DNA of 64,000 bases from Xylophilus ampelinus (GCF_003217575.1 NZ_QJTC01000001.1:1-64000), one strand, 5' to 3'. Numbered from the stretch's first letter, positions 18,617 through 28,964 are shown. A program made the numbers and translations. Notes: generated by a model not told the origin, from the sequence alone.

Positions 18617-19351
18617 ATGAAAAAACTGCCACAGGTTTTGATCGTCGAAGACGAAGCCTCGATCGCCGAGCTGATCGCCGTCAACCTTCGGCACAACGGG
18701 TTCCAGCCCGTCTGGGCCGAGGACGGCATCACCGCGCAGCGCGAGCTGGATGCGGTGCTGCCCGACGTGATCCTGCTCGACTGGATGCTGCCGGGTCAAA
18801 GCGGCCTGATCCTGGCGCGCAAATGGCGTGCCGATGCGCGTACCAAGGCGGTGCCCATCCTGATGCTGACCGCTCGGGGCGACGAGCCCGACAAGGTCGC
18901 CGGCCTTGATGCCGGTGCCGACGACTACATCACCAAGCCTTTCTCCACCCAGGAACTGCTGGCCCGCATCCGCGCCGTGCTGCGCCGCCGGGCGCCGGAG
19001 CAGGCCGGCGAGGCGGTCGAACTGGGCCTGCTGCGGCTCGACGCGGCCACCCACCGGGTCAGCCTGCAGGGTCGGATGCTCAAGGTCGGCCCGACAGAAT
19101 TCAAGCTGCTGCACTACCTGATGCGGCATGCCGAGCGGGTCCACAGCCGGGCACAGTTACTCGACAAGGTCTGGGGGGACCATGTGTTCATCGAGGAGCG
19201 CACGGTGGATGTCCATGTGAAGCGGCTGCGCGAATCGCTGGGCGCCGCAGGCGTGATGATCGAGACGGTGCGCGGCGCCGGGTACCGGGCCACCGCCCAG
19301 GTCACCCTGGCGCTGCCCGAGGCTGCGGGCGCGCCTGCCAACTCGCCCTGA
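18617..19351 (+). CDS. phoB: Phosphate regulon response regulator PhoB
   Basis: OmpR/PhoB-family activator that binds Pho boxes. 244 residues. The receiver domain has acidic residues E11-D12, phosphoacceptor Asp55 in ILLDWMLPG and the conserved Lys in YITKPFS. The C-terminal winged helix includes LKVGPTEFKLLHYLM and VDVHVKRLRESLG. I chose ATG 18617 because it gives the canonical MKKLPQVLIVEDE start; the frame is open 17 codons earlier. It is followed directly by phoR. Confidence 0.96.
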   Translation: MKKLPQVLIVEDEASIAELIAVNLRHNGFQPVWAEDGITAQRELDAVLPDVILLDWMLPGQSGLILARKWRADARTKAVPILMLTARGDEPDKVAGLDAGADDYITKPFSTQELLARIRAVLRRRAPEQAGEAVELGLLRLDAATHRVSLQGRMLKVGPTEFKLLHYLMRHAERVHSRAQLLDKVWGDHVFIEERTVDVHVKRLRESLGAAGVMIETVRGAGYRATAQVTLALPEAAGAPANSP

Positions 19352-19371
19352 TCGGCGCAGGACCGCAGCAG

Positions 19372-20805
19372 GTGGCATTTCTGGTGAGGCGGTTGCTGGC
19401 CCTGCTCGTGTGGCAGGGCGCTGGGGCGACTTTGGGCGGTTGGCTGGCGATGGGTCTGCATGTCGGCCTGTCGCATGCCCTCGGCCTGGGCACCCATGAA
19501 GGCTGGGTGCTGGCCGGCGTGCTGTCGGGCTTCGCGATCGCTACCTGGAGCGCGGTGGCGGTCGACACCTACCGGGCCCGCCGGGTGCTGGTCTGGCTGC
19601 GCGACGAAGACACCACCGCCTCGGCTGCGCCGTCGCTGCGCGGACTGTGGGGCGAGGCCGCCGACAGGATGCGCCGCCGCATCCGCGAATCGGAACGCCG
19701 GCTGGCCGAGAGCCGCGACCGGCTGGATGAAATCCTGGCCGCGCTCCAGGCCTCGCCCAACGGCGTGATCCTGCTCGACGAGGCGATGCACATCGAGTGG
19801 TGCAACCAGACCGCCGCCGACCATTTCGGCATCGACGTCAAGCGCGACATGCTGCAGTCGATCGGCAACCTGGTACGCGACCCGGCCTTCGCCGCCTACG
19901 TCGCTGCCGGCAATTACGCCACCGAAGTCGTCATGCATGCCCGGTTGGGTGGCAGTGGTCGGGCGGCCCGGCTGTCGGTGCAGCTGCATCTCTACGGCAG
20001 GGGCCGCTTGCTCCTGCTCTCGCGCGACATCACCGCGGTGGAGCAGGCCGACGCGATGCGCCGCGATTTCGTCGCCAACGTATCGCACGAGGTGCGCACA
20101 CCGCTCACCGTGCTGATCGGCTTCGTCGAAACCCTGCAGACTCTGCAGCTCGACGAGCAGGAGCGTACCCATTACCTCGGTCTGATGGCGCAGCAGGCAG
20201 CCCGCATGCAGTCGGTGGTGAGCGATCTGCTCACGCTGTCGCGGCTGGAAGGCAGCCCGCTGCCCGGGCGGGGCGGGCAGGTGCCGGTGCAGGCCCTGCT
20301 GGCGCATTGCCAGCAGGAGGCCACGGCGCTCAGCAGCGTGCTGGGCCGGGATCACACGATCGTGTTCCCGTCGGCGCATGAGGTGGCGGCCATGGGCGGC
20401 ATCCTGGGCGCGCAGACCGAGCTGCAGAGCGCGATGTCCAACCTGCTGGGCAACGCGGTGCGCTACACCCCGGCCGGCGGCACGATCACCGTCAGCTGGA
20501 CGGTGCTGCAGGAAGCGGACTCGGCGCGGGGCCCGGTGGGGGACGCCGAGTTCGCGGTGCGCGATACCGGGCCGGGCATCGCGTCGGAACATATTCCCCG
20601 GCTGACCGAGCGCTTCTACCGGGTCGATCGCAGCCGCTCCCGCGAAACCGGCGGTACCGGCCTGGGCTTGGCCATCGTCAAGCATGTGATGCAGCGCCAC
20701 GGCGGCAGGCTGCGGATCGACAGCCAGCCTGGCCAGGGTTCCACCTTCGCGCTGGTGCTTCCGGGCGACCGGCTGTGCCCGGCACTTACGTTGCCGGAAG
20801 ACTGA
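19372..20805 (+). CDS. phoR: Phosphate regulon sensor histidine kinase PhoR
   Basis: Membrane-associated kinase of PhoB. 477 residues from GTG 19372 (GCAGGA ribosome site). Two hydrophobic N-terminal segments (about 3-25 and 35-60) are followed by a PAS domain (about 115-200), the HisKA dimerisation domain with His239 in VSHEVRTPL, and the ATPase domain with an N box (LLGNAVRYTP), DTGPGI and GTGLGLAIVKH. Like other PhoR proteins it has almost no periplasmic domain, in keeping with sensing through Pst/PhoU. Its 3' end overlaps the convergent MATE gene by 20 bases. Confidence 0.95.
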   Translation: MAFLVRRLLALLVWQGAGATLGGWLAMGLHVGLSHALGLGTHEGWVLAGVLSGFAIATWSAVAVDTYRARRVLVWLRDEDTTASAAPSLRGLWGEAADRMRRRIRESERRLAESRDRLDEILAALQASPNGVILLDEAMHIEWCNQTAADHFGIDVKRDMLQSIGNLVRDPAFAAYVAAGNYATEVVMHARLGGSGRAARLSVQLHLYGRGRLLLLSRDITAVEQADAMRRDFVANVSHEVRTPLTVLIGFVETLQTLQLDEQERTHYLGLMAQQAARMQSVVSDLLTLSRLEGSPLPGRGGQVPVQALLAHCQQEATALSSVLGRDHTIVFPSAHEVAAMGGILGAQTELQSAMSNLLGNAVRYTPAGGTITVSWTVLQEADSARGPVGDAEFAVRDTGPGIASEHIPRLTERFYRVDRSRSRETGGTGLGLAIVKHVMQRHGGRLRIDSQPGQGSTFALVLPGDRLCPALTLPED

Positions 20806-22180
20806 TGGCGATGCGCACCGCGCGGCGCACGATCAGCAAGAACAAGGCCGCCGTGACGGCCAGGGCCGCGGCACTGGTGATCCAGAACGTTTCGGGCGAC
20901 GGCCATGGCTCCAGGCCGTGCCAGCCGCGGTAGGCCAGCACATAACCGCCGCCGGTGCCCACCCCCCAGAGCAGTACGCAGTACACCAGCAGTGGCTTGA
21001 CGGTGATCCGGTAGCAGCGCAGCACGAAGACGCTGACGCTCTGCAGCGCGTCGGCACAGTGGTAGAGCGCGACCCAGCCGAGCAGCACCGCCGCCAGCTG
21101 GGCCACGGCCGGCACGCTGGTGTAGAGCCCGGCTACGGTGGTGCGGGCGCTCCACAGGATGCCGGCCAGCAACATCGCCGAGACGCTGGCCGTGCCCAGC
21201 CCGGCGGTGACGGCCGCGCTCGCGCGCTGGGCCTGGCCGGCGCCCAGCCAGTAGCCCACCCGGGCGCTGGTCGCGATCGCGATCGACAGCGGCACCATGT
21301 AGAGCACGGCGGCCAGGTTACTGGCGACCTGGTGCGCGGCCGCCGCCACCGTGCCCTGGCGGGCGATGAGGAGGGCCATCAGCGTAAACGAGGTGATCTC
21401 CACGAGGATCGCCAGGCCGGCCGGAACGCCCAGGCGCGCGAACGCCTTCAGCTGGACGGGATCGGGCGCTTCCATGCGTTTCCAGAACATGTAGGGCCGG
21501 TAGAGCGGCCGGGTCCGCAGCAGCCACAGGCCGATCGCCAGCAGCAGGAGGTGGACGACGATCGTGGCCCAGGCACAGCCGGTGACCCCCAGGGCCGGCA
21601 TGCCGGCACCGCCCAGCGTCAGCCAGATCGTCAGCGGCACCTTCAGTACCAGCGAGCCCATTTGCAGCCAGGTGACCAGCAGAGGCCGGCCCAGACTCTG
21701 GTTGAGGGTGCTGTAGAGGCGGAACAGCAAGGCGGCCGGAAGACCGAGGGCCAGCACACCCAGATAGCGCACCACGTCGCCCCGCAGGGCCACCGGCACG
21801 TCTGCCCACTGCAGCAGCGGCGTCGGAGACAGCAGCAGGGCCATGCCGGCGACGCTGGTGCCACCGCAGATGTAGAGCGCCTGGCGCACCGATCGGCCGA
21901 TCGCCGGATAGCGGTGGGCGCCGCGCAGCTCCGCCCAGACCGGCAGCAGCGCCTGCACCACGCCCATCAACGCTACGTAGACGCTCACGAAAATCGCGCT
22001 GCCCACCGCCAGTGCGGCCAGCGCCGCATCCGAATGCCGGCCCGCGACCACGGTGTCTGTCACGCCGAAGGCCATGACCGCCCACTGGCCGGCCAGCACC
22101 GTGCCGGCATGCCGCGCGATCGCCGGGAATTCCCCCCAAACCGCCGCGGCCCGGGACCGCCAATGCAGGACTGCCGCCAC
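20786..22180 (-). CDS. MATE family efflux transporter
   Basis: Probable cation-coupled multidrug or metabolite exporter. 464 residues with about 12 membrane helices arranged as two six-helix bundles, each beginning with the MATE-type PAIARHAGTVLAGQWAVMA and ARLGVPAGLAILVEITSF segments. The start is GTG 22180, four bases after the stop of the glycosyltransferase-like gene, so the two are probably one operon. The substrate cannot be inferred. Confidence 0.88.
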   Translation of the reverse strand: MAAVLHWRSRAAAVWGEFPAIARHAGTVLAGQWAVMAFGVTDTVVAGRHSDAALAALAVGSAIFVSVYVALMGVVQALLPVWAELRGAHRYPAIGRSVRQALYICGGTSVAGMALLLSPTPLLQWADVPVALRGDVVRYLGVLALGLPAALLFRLYSTLNQSLGRPLLVTWLQMGSLVLKVPLTIWLTLGGAGMPALGVTGCAWATIVVHLLLLAIGLWLLRTRPLYRPYMFWKRMEAPDPVQLKAFARLGVPAGLAILVEITSFTLMALLIARQGTVAAAAHQVASNLAAVLYMVPLSIAIATSARVGYWLGAGQAQRASAAVTAGLGTASVSAMLLAGILWSARTTVAGLYTSVPAVAQLAAVLLGWVALYHCADALQSVSVFVLRCYRITVKPLLVYCVLLWGVGTGGGYVLAYRGWHGLEPWPSPETFWITSAAALAVTAALFLLIVRRAVRIAISLPAT

Positions 22181-22184
22181 TTGC

Positions 22185-23885
22185 TCAGCCCCCCTGGTAG
22201 CGGTAGATCTGAATCGTGTCCTTCCGGTCGGCCGGGCGGGCCACCGTGGCCACCAGGCGCCACCGGGCTGGATCGGTCACGGTGGCCAAGGTCGACACCG
22301 CGTCGGTGTCCACCGCCAGCCAGCCGCACCGCCCGTCACGGGTCGCAGGCTCCAGCCGCAGCTGGCCGTGGTACTGGAAGGCCGCCACCTGGGCGCGGCT
22401 GAAGCCGTGGAAGCTCACGCAGGCCGGCCGTCCCATCGCGGCGATCGACTGGTCGACCTGCGGGGCGTAGCTGCGGGCATAGTCGAGCAGCGGCAGCCAC
22501 AGCGTCATCAGCAGCAGCCAGCACAGCGCCGCACCGCCGGCCGGCAGCACGACGCTTTTCCACAGCGCCGCCTGGTGCCGGCCGATGCGCCAGCGCACCA
22601 GCCAGGCCCATGCCAGCGTCGCCGCCAGCGCCAGGACCAGTGCGCCGATCGAGAAACTCGCGGTGAAGCCGGGTGCGAGCTTCGCCACGTTGGCCGCGGG
22701 CTGGCGCGGAAAGCCGGTCTGCATCGCCAGCCAGATGACCCAGATGACGATGGCCGAGCCGGAGAAGAAAAGCAGGGTGAACCAGTCCACCAACGCCGAG
22801 AGGCTGCGGCTGAGCGTCGGCAGTGCGAACGCCGCCAGCGCGGCCAGTGCCGGCAGGCCCAGCAGCAGCGCCCGGTCGGACGGCAGGGTGCAGAGCGTTG
22901 CGCCGATCGCGACCACTGCGAACCAGGCCGGGACCGCCAGGTGCCGGTGCACCTCGGGCGATGCCAGTTGCCGCCGCCAGCGCCAGAGGGTCCAAAGCGC
23001 CAGAGGCCATGTCGGCCAGGTGAACCAGAGCAGCAGCCGGCCGAGGCTCTGCCAGCTGCGGTCGACGGCCGAGTGCGCCACCATGCGCCACCCCCAGACG
23101 TCCAGCAGCCAGCCGACCAGGGCCGCGAGCCCGGCGACGCCCAGCGCGATGCCGGCCCAGGCCCGCAGCGCCGGCGCATCCGACTCGGCCTGCCGCAACT
23201 CCAGCATGGCGAGCAGTGCCGCGCCCAACCCGAAGAACACGGCCAGCGCGGGTGCTCCGGACAGCACCAGTCCGACCAGCCCGACCGCCAGGCTGCCCGC
23301 CGCCCACCGCACCCGGTAGGGCGAGGCAGCAATCGCGAAAAAAGCGAGGGAGCCGAACGCCAGCTGGGTGAGGTGCGCCGTGGCTTCGTGCGACAGCCGC
23401 GCCAGGCCCAGACAGGCGATCAGCGCCAACAGGCCGCCGTCGGCCACCGCCCGCGCATAGTCCTTGGGCTGGGCCTCGCCTCCGAAGGCGAAGGCCACCG
23501 GTTGCGCCCGGCGGTCGAGCGCCAGATAGTAGACACCGTACCAGGTCGCCGCCAGCGTCAGCGCCAGCAACAGGCCGAACGGAACGCGCGCGGTCAGGTC
23601 GAGGGAAAAGCCGGCGGGCGCGAGATGGATCGCCCAGGCACCCAGCCAGTAGGGGAGCAGGCCGTCGGACTCGGGCGCCATGCCTCCCAGTAGCGGATGC
23701 AGCCAGCTGGTGTGGCCCTGGGCCAGCTCCTGCATGTAGCCGAAGGCGGCGATGTCGGCGTTCTTCCAGGGCCCGCGACCCACGAAGCCAGGCAGCACGT
23801 ACGCGATGCATAACAGCAGCAGCGCCCAGCGCGGCAATCGGCGCACGGCGCGCTGGGCAACGATGGCGGGAGTGGGCTGGATCAC
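22185..23885 (-). CDS. ArnT/PMT-like membrane glycosyltransferase
   Basis: 566 residues with about 12 membrane helices and a C-terminal periplasmic-type domain of about 110 residues. The first loop carries GPWKNADIAAFGYMQEL followed by GHTSWLHPLLGG, the position where GT-C enzymes (ArnT, protein mannosyltransferases) have their acidic catalytic residue (Asp near 43). Such enzymes transfer sugars from a polyprenyl-phosphate donor to lipid A or proteins in the periplasm. The acceptor is unknown. It sits immediately upstream of the MATE gene. Confidence 0.75.
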   Translation of the reverse strand: MIQPTPAIVAQRAVRRLPRWALLLLCIAYVLPGFVGRGPWKNADIAAFGYMQELAQGHTSWLHPLLGGMAPESDGLLPYWLGAWAIHLAPAGFSLDLTARVPFGLLLALTLAATWYGVYYLALDRRAQPVAFAFGGEAQPKDYARAVADGGLLALIACLGLARLSHEATAHLTQLAFGSLAFFAIAASPYRVRWAAGSLAVGLVGLVLSGAPALAVFFGLGAALLAMLELRQAESDAPALRAWAGIALGVAGLAALVGWLLDVWGWRMVAHSAVDRSWQSLGRLLLWFTWPTWPLALWTLWRWRRQLASPEVHRHLAVPAWFAVVAIGATLCTLPSDRALLLGLPALAALAAFALPTLSRSLSALVDWFTLLFFSGSAIVIWVIWLAMQTGFPRQPAANVAKLAPGFTASFSIGALVLALAATLAWAWLVRWRIGRHQAALWKSVVLPAGGAALCWLLLMTLWLPLLDYARSYAPQVDQSIAAMGRPACVSFHGFSRAQVAAFQYHGQLRLEPATRDGRCGWLAVDTDAVSTLATVTDPARWRLVATVARPADRKDTIQIYRYQGG

Positions 23886-23937
23886 GGGTGAGGGAGGAGG
23901 GCCAGGTTACTGGAGCGCGCATCGAACGCCGGATCGA

Positions 23938-23971
23938 TAAAAAAGGCAGCGCGGGAAACCCGGGCTGCCTT
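23938..23971 (-). terminator. Rho-independent terminator after rpmE2
   Basis: On the minus strand an AAGGCAGC-CCGGG stem pairs with CCCG-CGCTGCCTT (one mismatch, TTT loop) and runs into a T-rich tail. It ends the rho-rpmE2 transcript. Confidence 0.85.
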
Positions 23972-24022
23972 CTCAGCGGAATCGCACCTGCCAGACAGCA
24001 GCTACGTCGCGGTCTGGATCGC

Positions 24023-24283
24023 TTACTTGGCAGCCGACGGCTTGCCGAAGCGATTGCGGAATTTCTCGACGCGGCCGCCCATGTTGTCGACCGACTTCTG
24101 CGTGCCGGTGTAGAACGGATGCGATTCGCTCGACGTGTCCAGCTTGTACAGGGGCAACTCACGGCCGTCGTCGGCCTTGGCGGTTTCCTTCGTGTTGGCG
24201 CAAGAGCGCGTCACGAACTTGAAACCGTTGGAGAGGTCCACGAAGAGCACTTCGCGGTAGTTGGGGTGAATGCCTTCTTTCAT
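24023..24283 (-). CDS. rpmE2: 50S ribosomal protein L31, type B
   Basis: 86 residues. The N-terminus [19 protein letters not shown] and the segment [22 protein letters not shown] are typical of L31. It lacks the CxxC zinc pair of the type A protein and has the extended loop of type B, which functions without zinc. It lies 135 bases downstream of rho and is followed by a strong terminator. Confidence 0.95.
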   Translation of the reverse strand: MKEGIHPNYREVLFVDLSNGFKFVTRSCANTKETAKADDGRELPLYKLDTSSESHPFYTGTQKSVDNMGGRVEKFRNRFGKPSAAK

Positions 24284-24418
24284 GGCCTGGTTTCCTCAAT
24301 GTTCTGTTGCGAGAGCCACTGCGCACCCATTGCCCAGCACTTTCCGCGGAAAAGTTTACGATTATCGCACAGACGCATTCCGCCGCTCTCTTTTCCTGTG
24401 CCTGGGGGTGTGCTCCCG

Positions 24419-25681
24419 CTACCCGCCCCGGCGCATCATGTCGAAGAAGTCGACGTTGGTCTTGGTCGCCTTCATGTTCTTGATCATCAGCTCCATGGAT
24501 TCGATCTCGTCCATGTTGTAGAGGAACTGGCGCAGGATGCGGGTCTTCTGCAGGATTTCCGGGGCCAGCAGCAGCTCTTCGCGGCGGGTGCCGCTCTTGT
24601 TTAGCTCGATCGCCGGGAACACGCGCTTCTCGTAGAGGCGGCGGTTCAGGTGGATTTCGCAGTTGCCGGTGCCCTTGAACTCTTCGAAGATCACTTCGTC
24701 CATGCGGCTGCCGGTGTCGACCAGCGCGGTGGCGATGATGGTGAGCGAGCCACCTTCCTCGACCTTGCGTGCCGCGCCGAAGAAGCGCTTGGGCCGCTGC
24801 AGTGCCGCGGCGTCCACGCCGCCCGACAGCACCTTGCCGGAGGACGGCACGACGTTGTTGTAGGCGCGGGCCAGGCGGGTGATCGAGTCCAGCAGGATCA
24901 CCACGTCCTTCTTCAGTTCGACCAGACGCTTGGCGCGCTCGATCACCATCTCGGCCACGTGCACATGGCGGGCGGCCGGCTCGTCGAAGGTCGAGGCGAT
25001 GATCTCGCCCTTGACCGTGCGCTGCATCTCGGTCACTTCCTCGGGCCGCTCGTCCACCAGCAGCACCATCAGATGCACGTCGGGGTTGTTGGCGGTGATC
25101 GCGTGGGCGATGTGCTGCATCATCACCGTCTTGCCGCTCTTGGGCGGGGCGACGATCAGCGCGCGTTGGCCGCGTCCGATGGGCGCGATGATGTCGACGA
25201 TGCGGCCGGTGATGTTCTCTTCGGTCTTGAGTTCGCGCTCGAGCTTCATCTGTTCCTTGGGGAACAGCGGCGTCAGATTCTCGAACATCACCTTGTGCTT
25301 GTTCTGCTCGGGCGGTCCGCCGTTGACCGCGTCGAGCTTGGTCAGCGCGAAGTAGCGCTCGCCGTCTTTCGGCGTGCGCACTTCGCCTTCGACCATGTCG
25401 CCGGTGTGCAGGTTGAAGCGTCGCACCTGGCTCGGCGAGATGTAGATGTCGTCGGTGCTGGCGGTGAAGCTGGTGTCGGGGCTGCGCAGGAAACCGAAGC
25501 CGTCGGGCAGGATTTCCAGCACGCCGTCGGCGAAGACCTGCTCGCCGGCGCGCGCACGCTTCTTGATGATCGCGAACATCAGTTCCTGCTTGCGCATGCG
25601 GCCGGTGTTCTCGATCTCGAGTTCTTCCGCCTGCTTGAGGACTTCGGACACGTGCAGTGCCTTGAGTTCGTTTAGGTGCAT
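24419..25681 (-). CDS. rho: Transcription termination factor Rho
   Basis: Hexameric RNA helicase that terminates transcription. 420 residues, normal length. The N-terminal helical domain ([20 protein letters not shown]) and the RNA-binding cold-shock-like domain ([24 protein letters not shown]) precede the RecA-like ATPase domain with Walker A APPKSGKT, Walker [17 protein letters not shown] and the R-loop [24 protein letters not shown] ribosome site. It follows trxA, as in other Burkholderiales. Confidence 0.97.
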   Translation of the reverse strand: MHLNELKALHVSEVLKQAEELEIENTGRMRKQELMFAIIKKRARAGEQVFADGVLEILPDGFGFLRSPDTSFTASTDDIYISPSQVRRFNLHTGDMVEGEVRTPKDGERYFALTKLDAVNGGPPEQNKHKVMFENLTPLFPKEQMKLERELKTEENITGRIVDIIAPIGRGQRALIVAPPKSGKTVMMQHIAHAITANNPDVHLMVLLVDERPEEVTEMQRTVKGEIIASTFDEPAARHVHVAEMVIERAKRLVELKKDVVILLDSITRLARAYNNVVPSSGKVLSGGVDAAALQRPKRFFGAARKVEEGGSLTIIATALVDTGSRMDEVIFEEFKGTGNCEIHLNRRLYEKRVFPAIELNKSGTRREELLLAPEILQKTRILRQFLYNMDEIESMELMIKNMKATKTNVDFFDMMRRGG

Positions 25682-25908
25682 GGAGCTACTCCTTGGCGGA
25701 GTTCAGGAAATTCAGGGGGAGGGTGGCGGGGCGAGGAGACCTCGCGAGCCGGGGGGACTCGAACCGGCGACGCATGCGAATGGCGCGGGCCGGCGAATGC
25801 GCGAATTATGACAGGAAACGATAGCAGCCTCTGCAGGCGGCCCGCGCGTTGCGCACTGCGCACGGGGTCTGCGGCGACCGGGACGGCGGGCGCCCCGGCA
25901 CTGTTCGA

Positions 25909-26241
25909 TCAGGCCAGCAGCTGGTCGACGAACTCGGTCAGTTGCGCCTTGCTCAGGGCGCCGACCCGGGTGGCGGCCAGTTGCCCGCCCTTGAACAGCA
26001 TCAGCGTCGGAATGCCACGGATGCCGAACTTGGCGGGAATGTCGCGGTTCTCGTCGACGTTCATCTTGGCGATCTGCAGCTTGTCCTTGTAGATGGCCGA
26101 GACTTCGTCGAGGATCGGTGCAATCATCTTGCAGGGGCCGCACCATTCGGCCCAGTAATCCACCAGCACCGGCTTGTCGGCCTGCAGCACGTCGGCGTCG
26201 AAGGACGCATCCGAAATATGTATGATGAGATCGCTGGCCAT
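25909..26241 (-). CDS. trxA: Thioredoxin
   Basis: Cytoplasmic disulfide reductase, 110 residues. Active site WCGPCK follows VDYWAE; cis-Pro loop [14 protein letters not shown]. No signal peptide. It lies 227 bases upstream of rho on the same strand and is divergent from the AddB-like gene, sharing an intergenic region of only a few tens of bases. Confidence 0.97.
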   Translation of the reverse strand: MASDLIIHISDASFDADVLQADKPVLVDYWAEWCGPCKMIAPILDEVSAIYKDKLQIAKMNVDENRDIPAKFGIRGIPTLMLFKGGQLAATRVGALSKAQLTEFVDQLLA

Positions 26242-26255
26242 GGAGTCTTCCTAGT

Positions 26256-28964
26256 GTGGGATATGGAGCCGCTGAAGTGGCGGCCATTGTGACAGAACCC
26301 AAGTGTAGGGAAGGGCCTCCTTCTGCTATCGACGCCATAGCGAAAGCCCCTTGCGCCGATGCTGGGACGGTCTCTTTCGCCCACCCGGTCGATGCCCTCT
26401 GGCGAGACCCGGCGACGGGCGTCGTCGCGCGGCTGACCGAAGCGTTCGACACGCACGGCGTGCATCCGGCCCACGCGGTGGTGGTGTTGCCTCACGCCCA
26501 GTTGCTGCCGGTGGCGCGCCGCTACTGGGCCGCGGCGCGGCCTCAGGGCTTCGCCCCGCGGTTCGAGACCCTCTCCAGCTGGGCCCGCAGCCTGGGCGTG
26601 CCGGATGCGACCGATACCGGGGGCGTGACCGGCGACGCCGCACGCGATCTTCTGCGCGCCCTGGCCCTGCTGGAGCAGGTGCCGACCTTGAAGCGCCATG
26701 CCGACACCCTGGCCGAGCCGCTGGTCGAATCGGCCTGCCAGCTGCACCGCGCACTCGCCGCGGTCGTGCCCGATGCCCGGCCCGCCTGGGGCGAGGCAGC
26801 CGCCGAAGCGATGGGGCAGGGCGCCGAGGCCGCGGTGCTTCAGTTGGAGGCCGCCACGGCGCGGGTAGCGCTGGTCTGGGCCTTGACCTCCGCCTGCGCC
26901 ACAGACGTGCTGCTCGGACCCGGCGCGACGGCCGGCGGCATCCGCTGCCTGGTGGTGCTGGACGGCCTGCAGCCCGAGCCGCTGGCGGACGCCGTCTGCC
27001 GCCGGTGGGAGGCGAACGGCCTGCCCGCCCTGCGCATCGGTCTGCGCCAGCCGGCCGCGCGCTGCGCCGGCGTGCGCCTGCATGCCGCGCCCGACGCCGA
27101 GGACGAGGCCGAGCGTGCCGCCGGCTGCGTGCTGGCGCGGGTGCGCGAAGGCGCCACGCCGGTCGCCCTGGTCGCGAACGACCGGGCCCTGACCCGTCGC
27201 ATCGGCGCGATGCTGCATGCCCGGGGCCTGACATTGCGCGACGAGAGCGGCTGGAAGCTCTCGACCACCCGCGCCGCCGCCCAGGTCATGGCCGCGCTGC
27301 GCGCCTGCGCCCGCCAGGCCGCGGCCGACGAGGTGCTCGACTGGTTGAAGCAATCCCCCACCTTCGAGACCGCCCGGCTGCGCCCGCTGGAGGCCGCGCT
27401 GCGGCGCGAAGGCGTGCGCGACTGGAACGGCTGGCAGCCGCCGCCGGGCGAGAAGGCGCCGGCCCCGTTGCTGCGCGACCTGTCGACCGACATCGACGCG
27501 CTGCGCGAGGCGATGCAGCGTCCCCGCTCGCTGCCGCAGTGGCTGGCCGCGTTGCGCGGGTTGCTGCAGGCCAGCGGCCTGTGGGACGGCCTGCGCGCCG
27601 ATGCCGCCGGCGAGAAGGTGGTGGCGGTGCTGCGGCTCGACACCCTGGCGCAGGCCCGCTTCGCGCAGCAGCTCGAGGACTCTCCCTGGGCCACTCGCCG
27701 CGTGGGCCTGTCGGCCTTCGGCACCTGGGCGCGGCAAGCCCTGGAAGCCGCCAACTTCCAGCCCGAGGCCGACTGGCAGACGGCCGATGTCGAGGTGGTC
27801 GTGCTGCCGATGCAGCAACTGCTGGCCCGCCCGTTCGGCGCGGTGGTGATGCCCGGCTGCGACGAAATCCGCCTGCCCGCGGCGCCCGAGCCCGCCGGCG
27901 CCTGGTCGGCTGCGGAACGCATCGCGCTCGGCCTGACCACCCGCGAAGCCCTGCAGGCCGAGACCGCCGCCGCCTGGGAGATCGCGCTCTGCGCACCGCG
28001 GGTCGACATCCTCTGGCGCCGCGGCGACGAAGGCGGCGAGCCGCTGCTGCCCAGCCCGCTGGTGCAGGCGCTGCAGTCGGTTCCCGGCGCGGCGGCAGAG
28101 GCCGCCGATCCGCGCCCCTCGCGCAGCATCGCGGCGCTGCCCACGCCGCGGCCGCGGCCGACGGGCGATGCGCTGCCGGTCGAGCGACTGTCCGCCAGTG
28201 CCTACGAAGACCTGCGCAAGTGCCCGTACCGCTTCTTCGCGCTGCGCCAGCTCGGCCTGCAGGAGGCCGACGAGCTGGATGCCGAGGTGGACAAGCGCGA
28301 CTTCGGCCTGTGGCTGCACGACACGCTGCGCGGCTTTCACGAAGCGCTGGCCCAGGCGCCGACCGACGATCCCGCTGCGCGCCTGGCGATGCTCGATGCG
28401 GCCGCCGCGCAGGCCACCCGCGCCCGCCGTCTGCCGGCCGAAGACTTCCTGCCCTTCGCCGCGACCTGGCCGCAGGCGCGCGACGGCTATCTGGCGTGGC
28501 TGGCCGGGCACGACGCCACCGGCGCCCGGTTCGGCTGGGCCGAGGGCTGGCGCGCGCAGCCGCTGGGCGACGTGCTGCTGGTCGGCCAGATCGACCGGAT
28601 GGACCGGTTGCCGGGCGGCCCCGACGGCGCGTTGCTGCCCCTGGTGATCGACTACAAGACCGAGAGCCTGCAGACCACCCGCGAGCGCTTGCGGCGCCAG
28701 GGCGAGGACACGCAGCTCGCCTTCTACGCCGCCCTGCTCGAAGACGACGCGCTGCATGCGGCCTACCTCAACATCGGCGAGAAGGGGCCGACCACCTTCG
28801 TCGAGCAGGAGGACGTGGTGCAGGCGCGGGACATGCTGGTCGAGGGGATCCTGGACGACCTGTCGCGCATCGCCGAAGGGGTGGCGCTGCCGGCGCTGGG
28901 GGAGGGGGCGGTGTGCGACTACTGTGCGGCGCGCGGGTTGTGCCGGAAGGATTTCTGGGTATGA
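26256..28964 (+). CDS. AddB-like PD-(D/E)XK nuclease with predicted Fe-S cluster
   Basis: Probable nuclease/scaffold partner of the AddA-like helicase downstream, acting at double-strand breaks. 902 residues from GTG 26256; the true start is uncertain (GTG 26289 is another option) because the first 40 codons look unconserved and contain a repeat palindrome. The N-terminal region resembles inactive helicase folds, and I see no Walker A. The C-terminal domain has SASAYEDLRKCPYRFF, VGQIDRMDR, LVIDYKTESLQ and EDTQLAFYA, i.e. the nuclease D...DxK...Q arrangement. Cys656 with C887-x2-C890-x5-C896 is the AddB/Cas4-type 4Fe-4S pattern. Confidence 0.85.
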   Translation: MGYGAAEVAAIVTEPKCREGPPSAIDAIAKAPCADAGTVSFAHPVDALWRDPATGVVARLTEAFDTHGVHPAHAVVVLPHAQLLPVARRYWAAARPQGFAPRFETLSSWARSLGVPDATDTGGVTGDAARDLLRALALLEQVPTLKRHADTLAEPLVESACQLHRALAAVVPDARPAWGEAAAEAMGQGAEAAVLQLEAATARVALVWALTSACATDVLLGPGATAGGIRCLVVLDGLQPEPLADAVCRRWEANGLPALRIGLRQPAARCAGVRLHAAPDAEDEAERAAGCVLARVREGATPVALVANDRALTRRIGAMLHARGLTLRDESGWKLSTTRAAAQVMAALRACARQAAADEVLDWLKQSPTFETARLRPLEAALRREGVRDWNGWQPPPGEKAPAPLLRDLSTDIDALREAMQRPRSLPQWLAALRGLLQASGLWDGLRADAAGEKVVAVLRLDTLAQARFAQQLEDSPWATRRVGLSAFGTWARQALEAANFQPEADWQTADVEVVVLPMQQLLARPFGAVVMPGCDEIRLPAAPEPAGAWSAAERIALGLTTREALQAETAAAWEIALCAPRVDILWRRGDEGGEPLLPSPLVQALQSVPGAAAEAADPRPSRSIAALPTPRPRPTGDALPVERLSASAYEDLRKCPYRFFALRQLGLQEADELDAEVDKRDFGLWLHDTLRGFHEALAQAPTDDPAARLAMLDAAAAQATRARRLPAEDFLPFAATWPQARDGYLAWLAGHDATGARFGWAEGWRAQPLGDVLLVGQIDRMDRLPGGPDGALLPLVIDYKTESLQTTRERLRRQGEDTQLAFYAALLEDDALHAAYLNIGEKGPTTFVEQEDVVQARDMLVEGILDDLSRIAEGVALPALGEGAVCDYCAARGLCRKDFWV
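26325..26341 (+). repeat. GCTAT-N7-ATAGC palindrome, copy 3 (inside the addB-like 5' end)
   Basis: GCTAT-CGACGCC-ATAGC, read in frame as SAIDAIAK in the poorly conserved N-terminus of the AddB-like gene. No second arm is evident. Confidence 0.55.

Noticed and set aside
24338-24356. TTTCCGCGGAAA palindrome between rho and rpmE2, considered as a Zur operator because type B L31 genes are often zinc-regulated.
   Set aside because: It does not match a Zur box, and the gene follows rho as a housekeeping L31 gene would.
25745-25780. A sequence resembling a tRNA T-arm (GGTTCGAGTCC on the minus strand) between trxA and rho.
   Set aside because: The T-stem does not pair over five bases and no D-arm, anticodon arm or acceptor stem can be placed within the following 60 bases.
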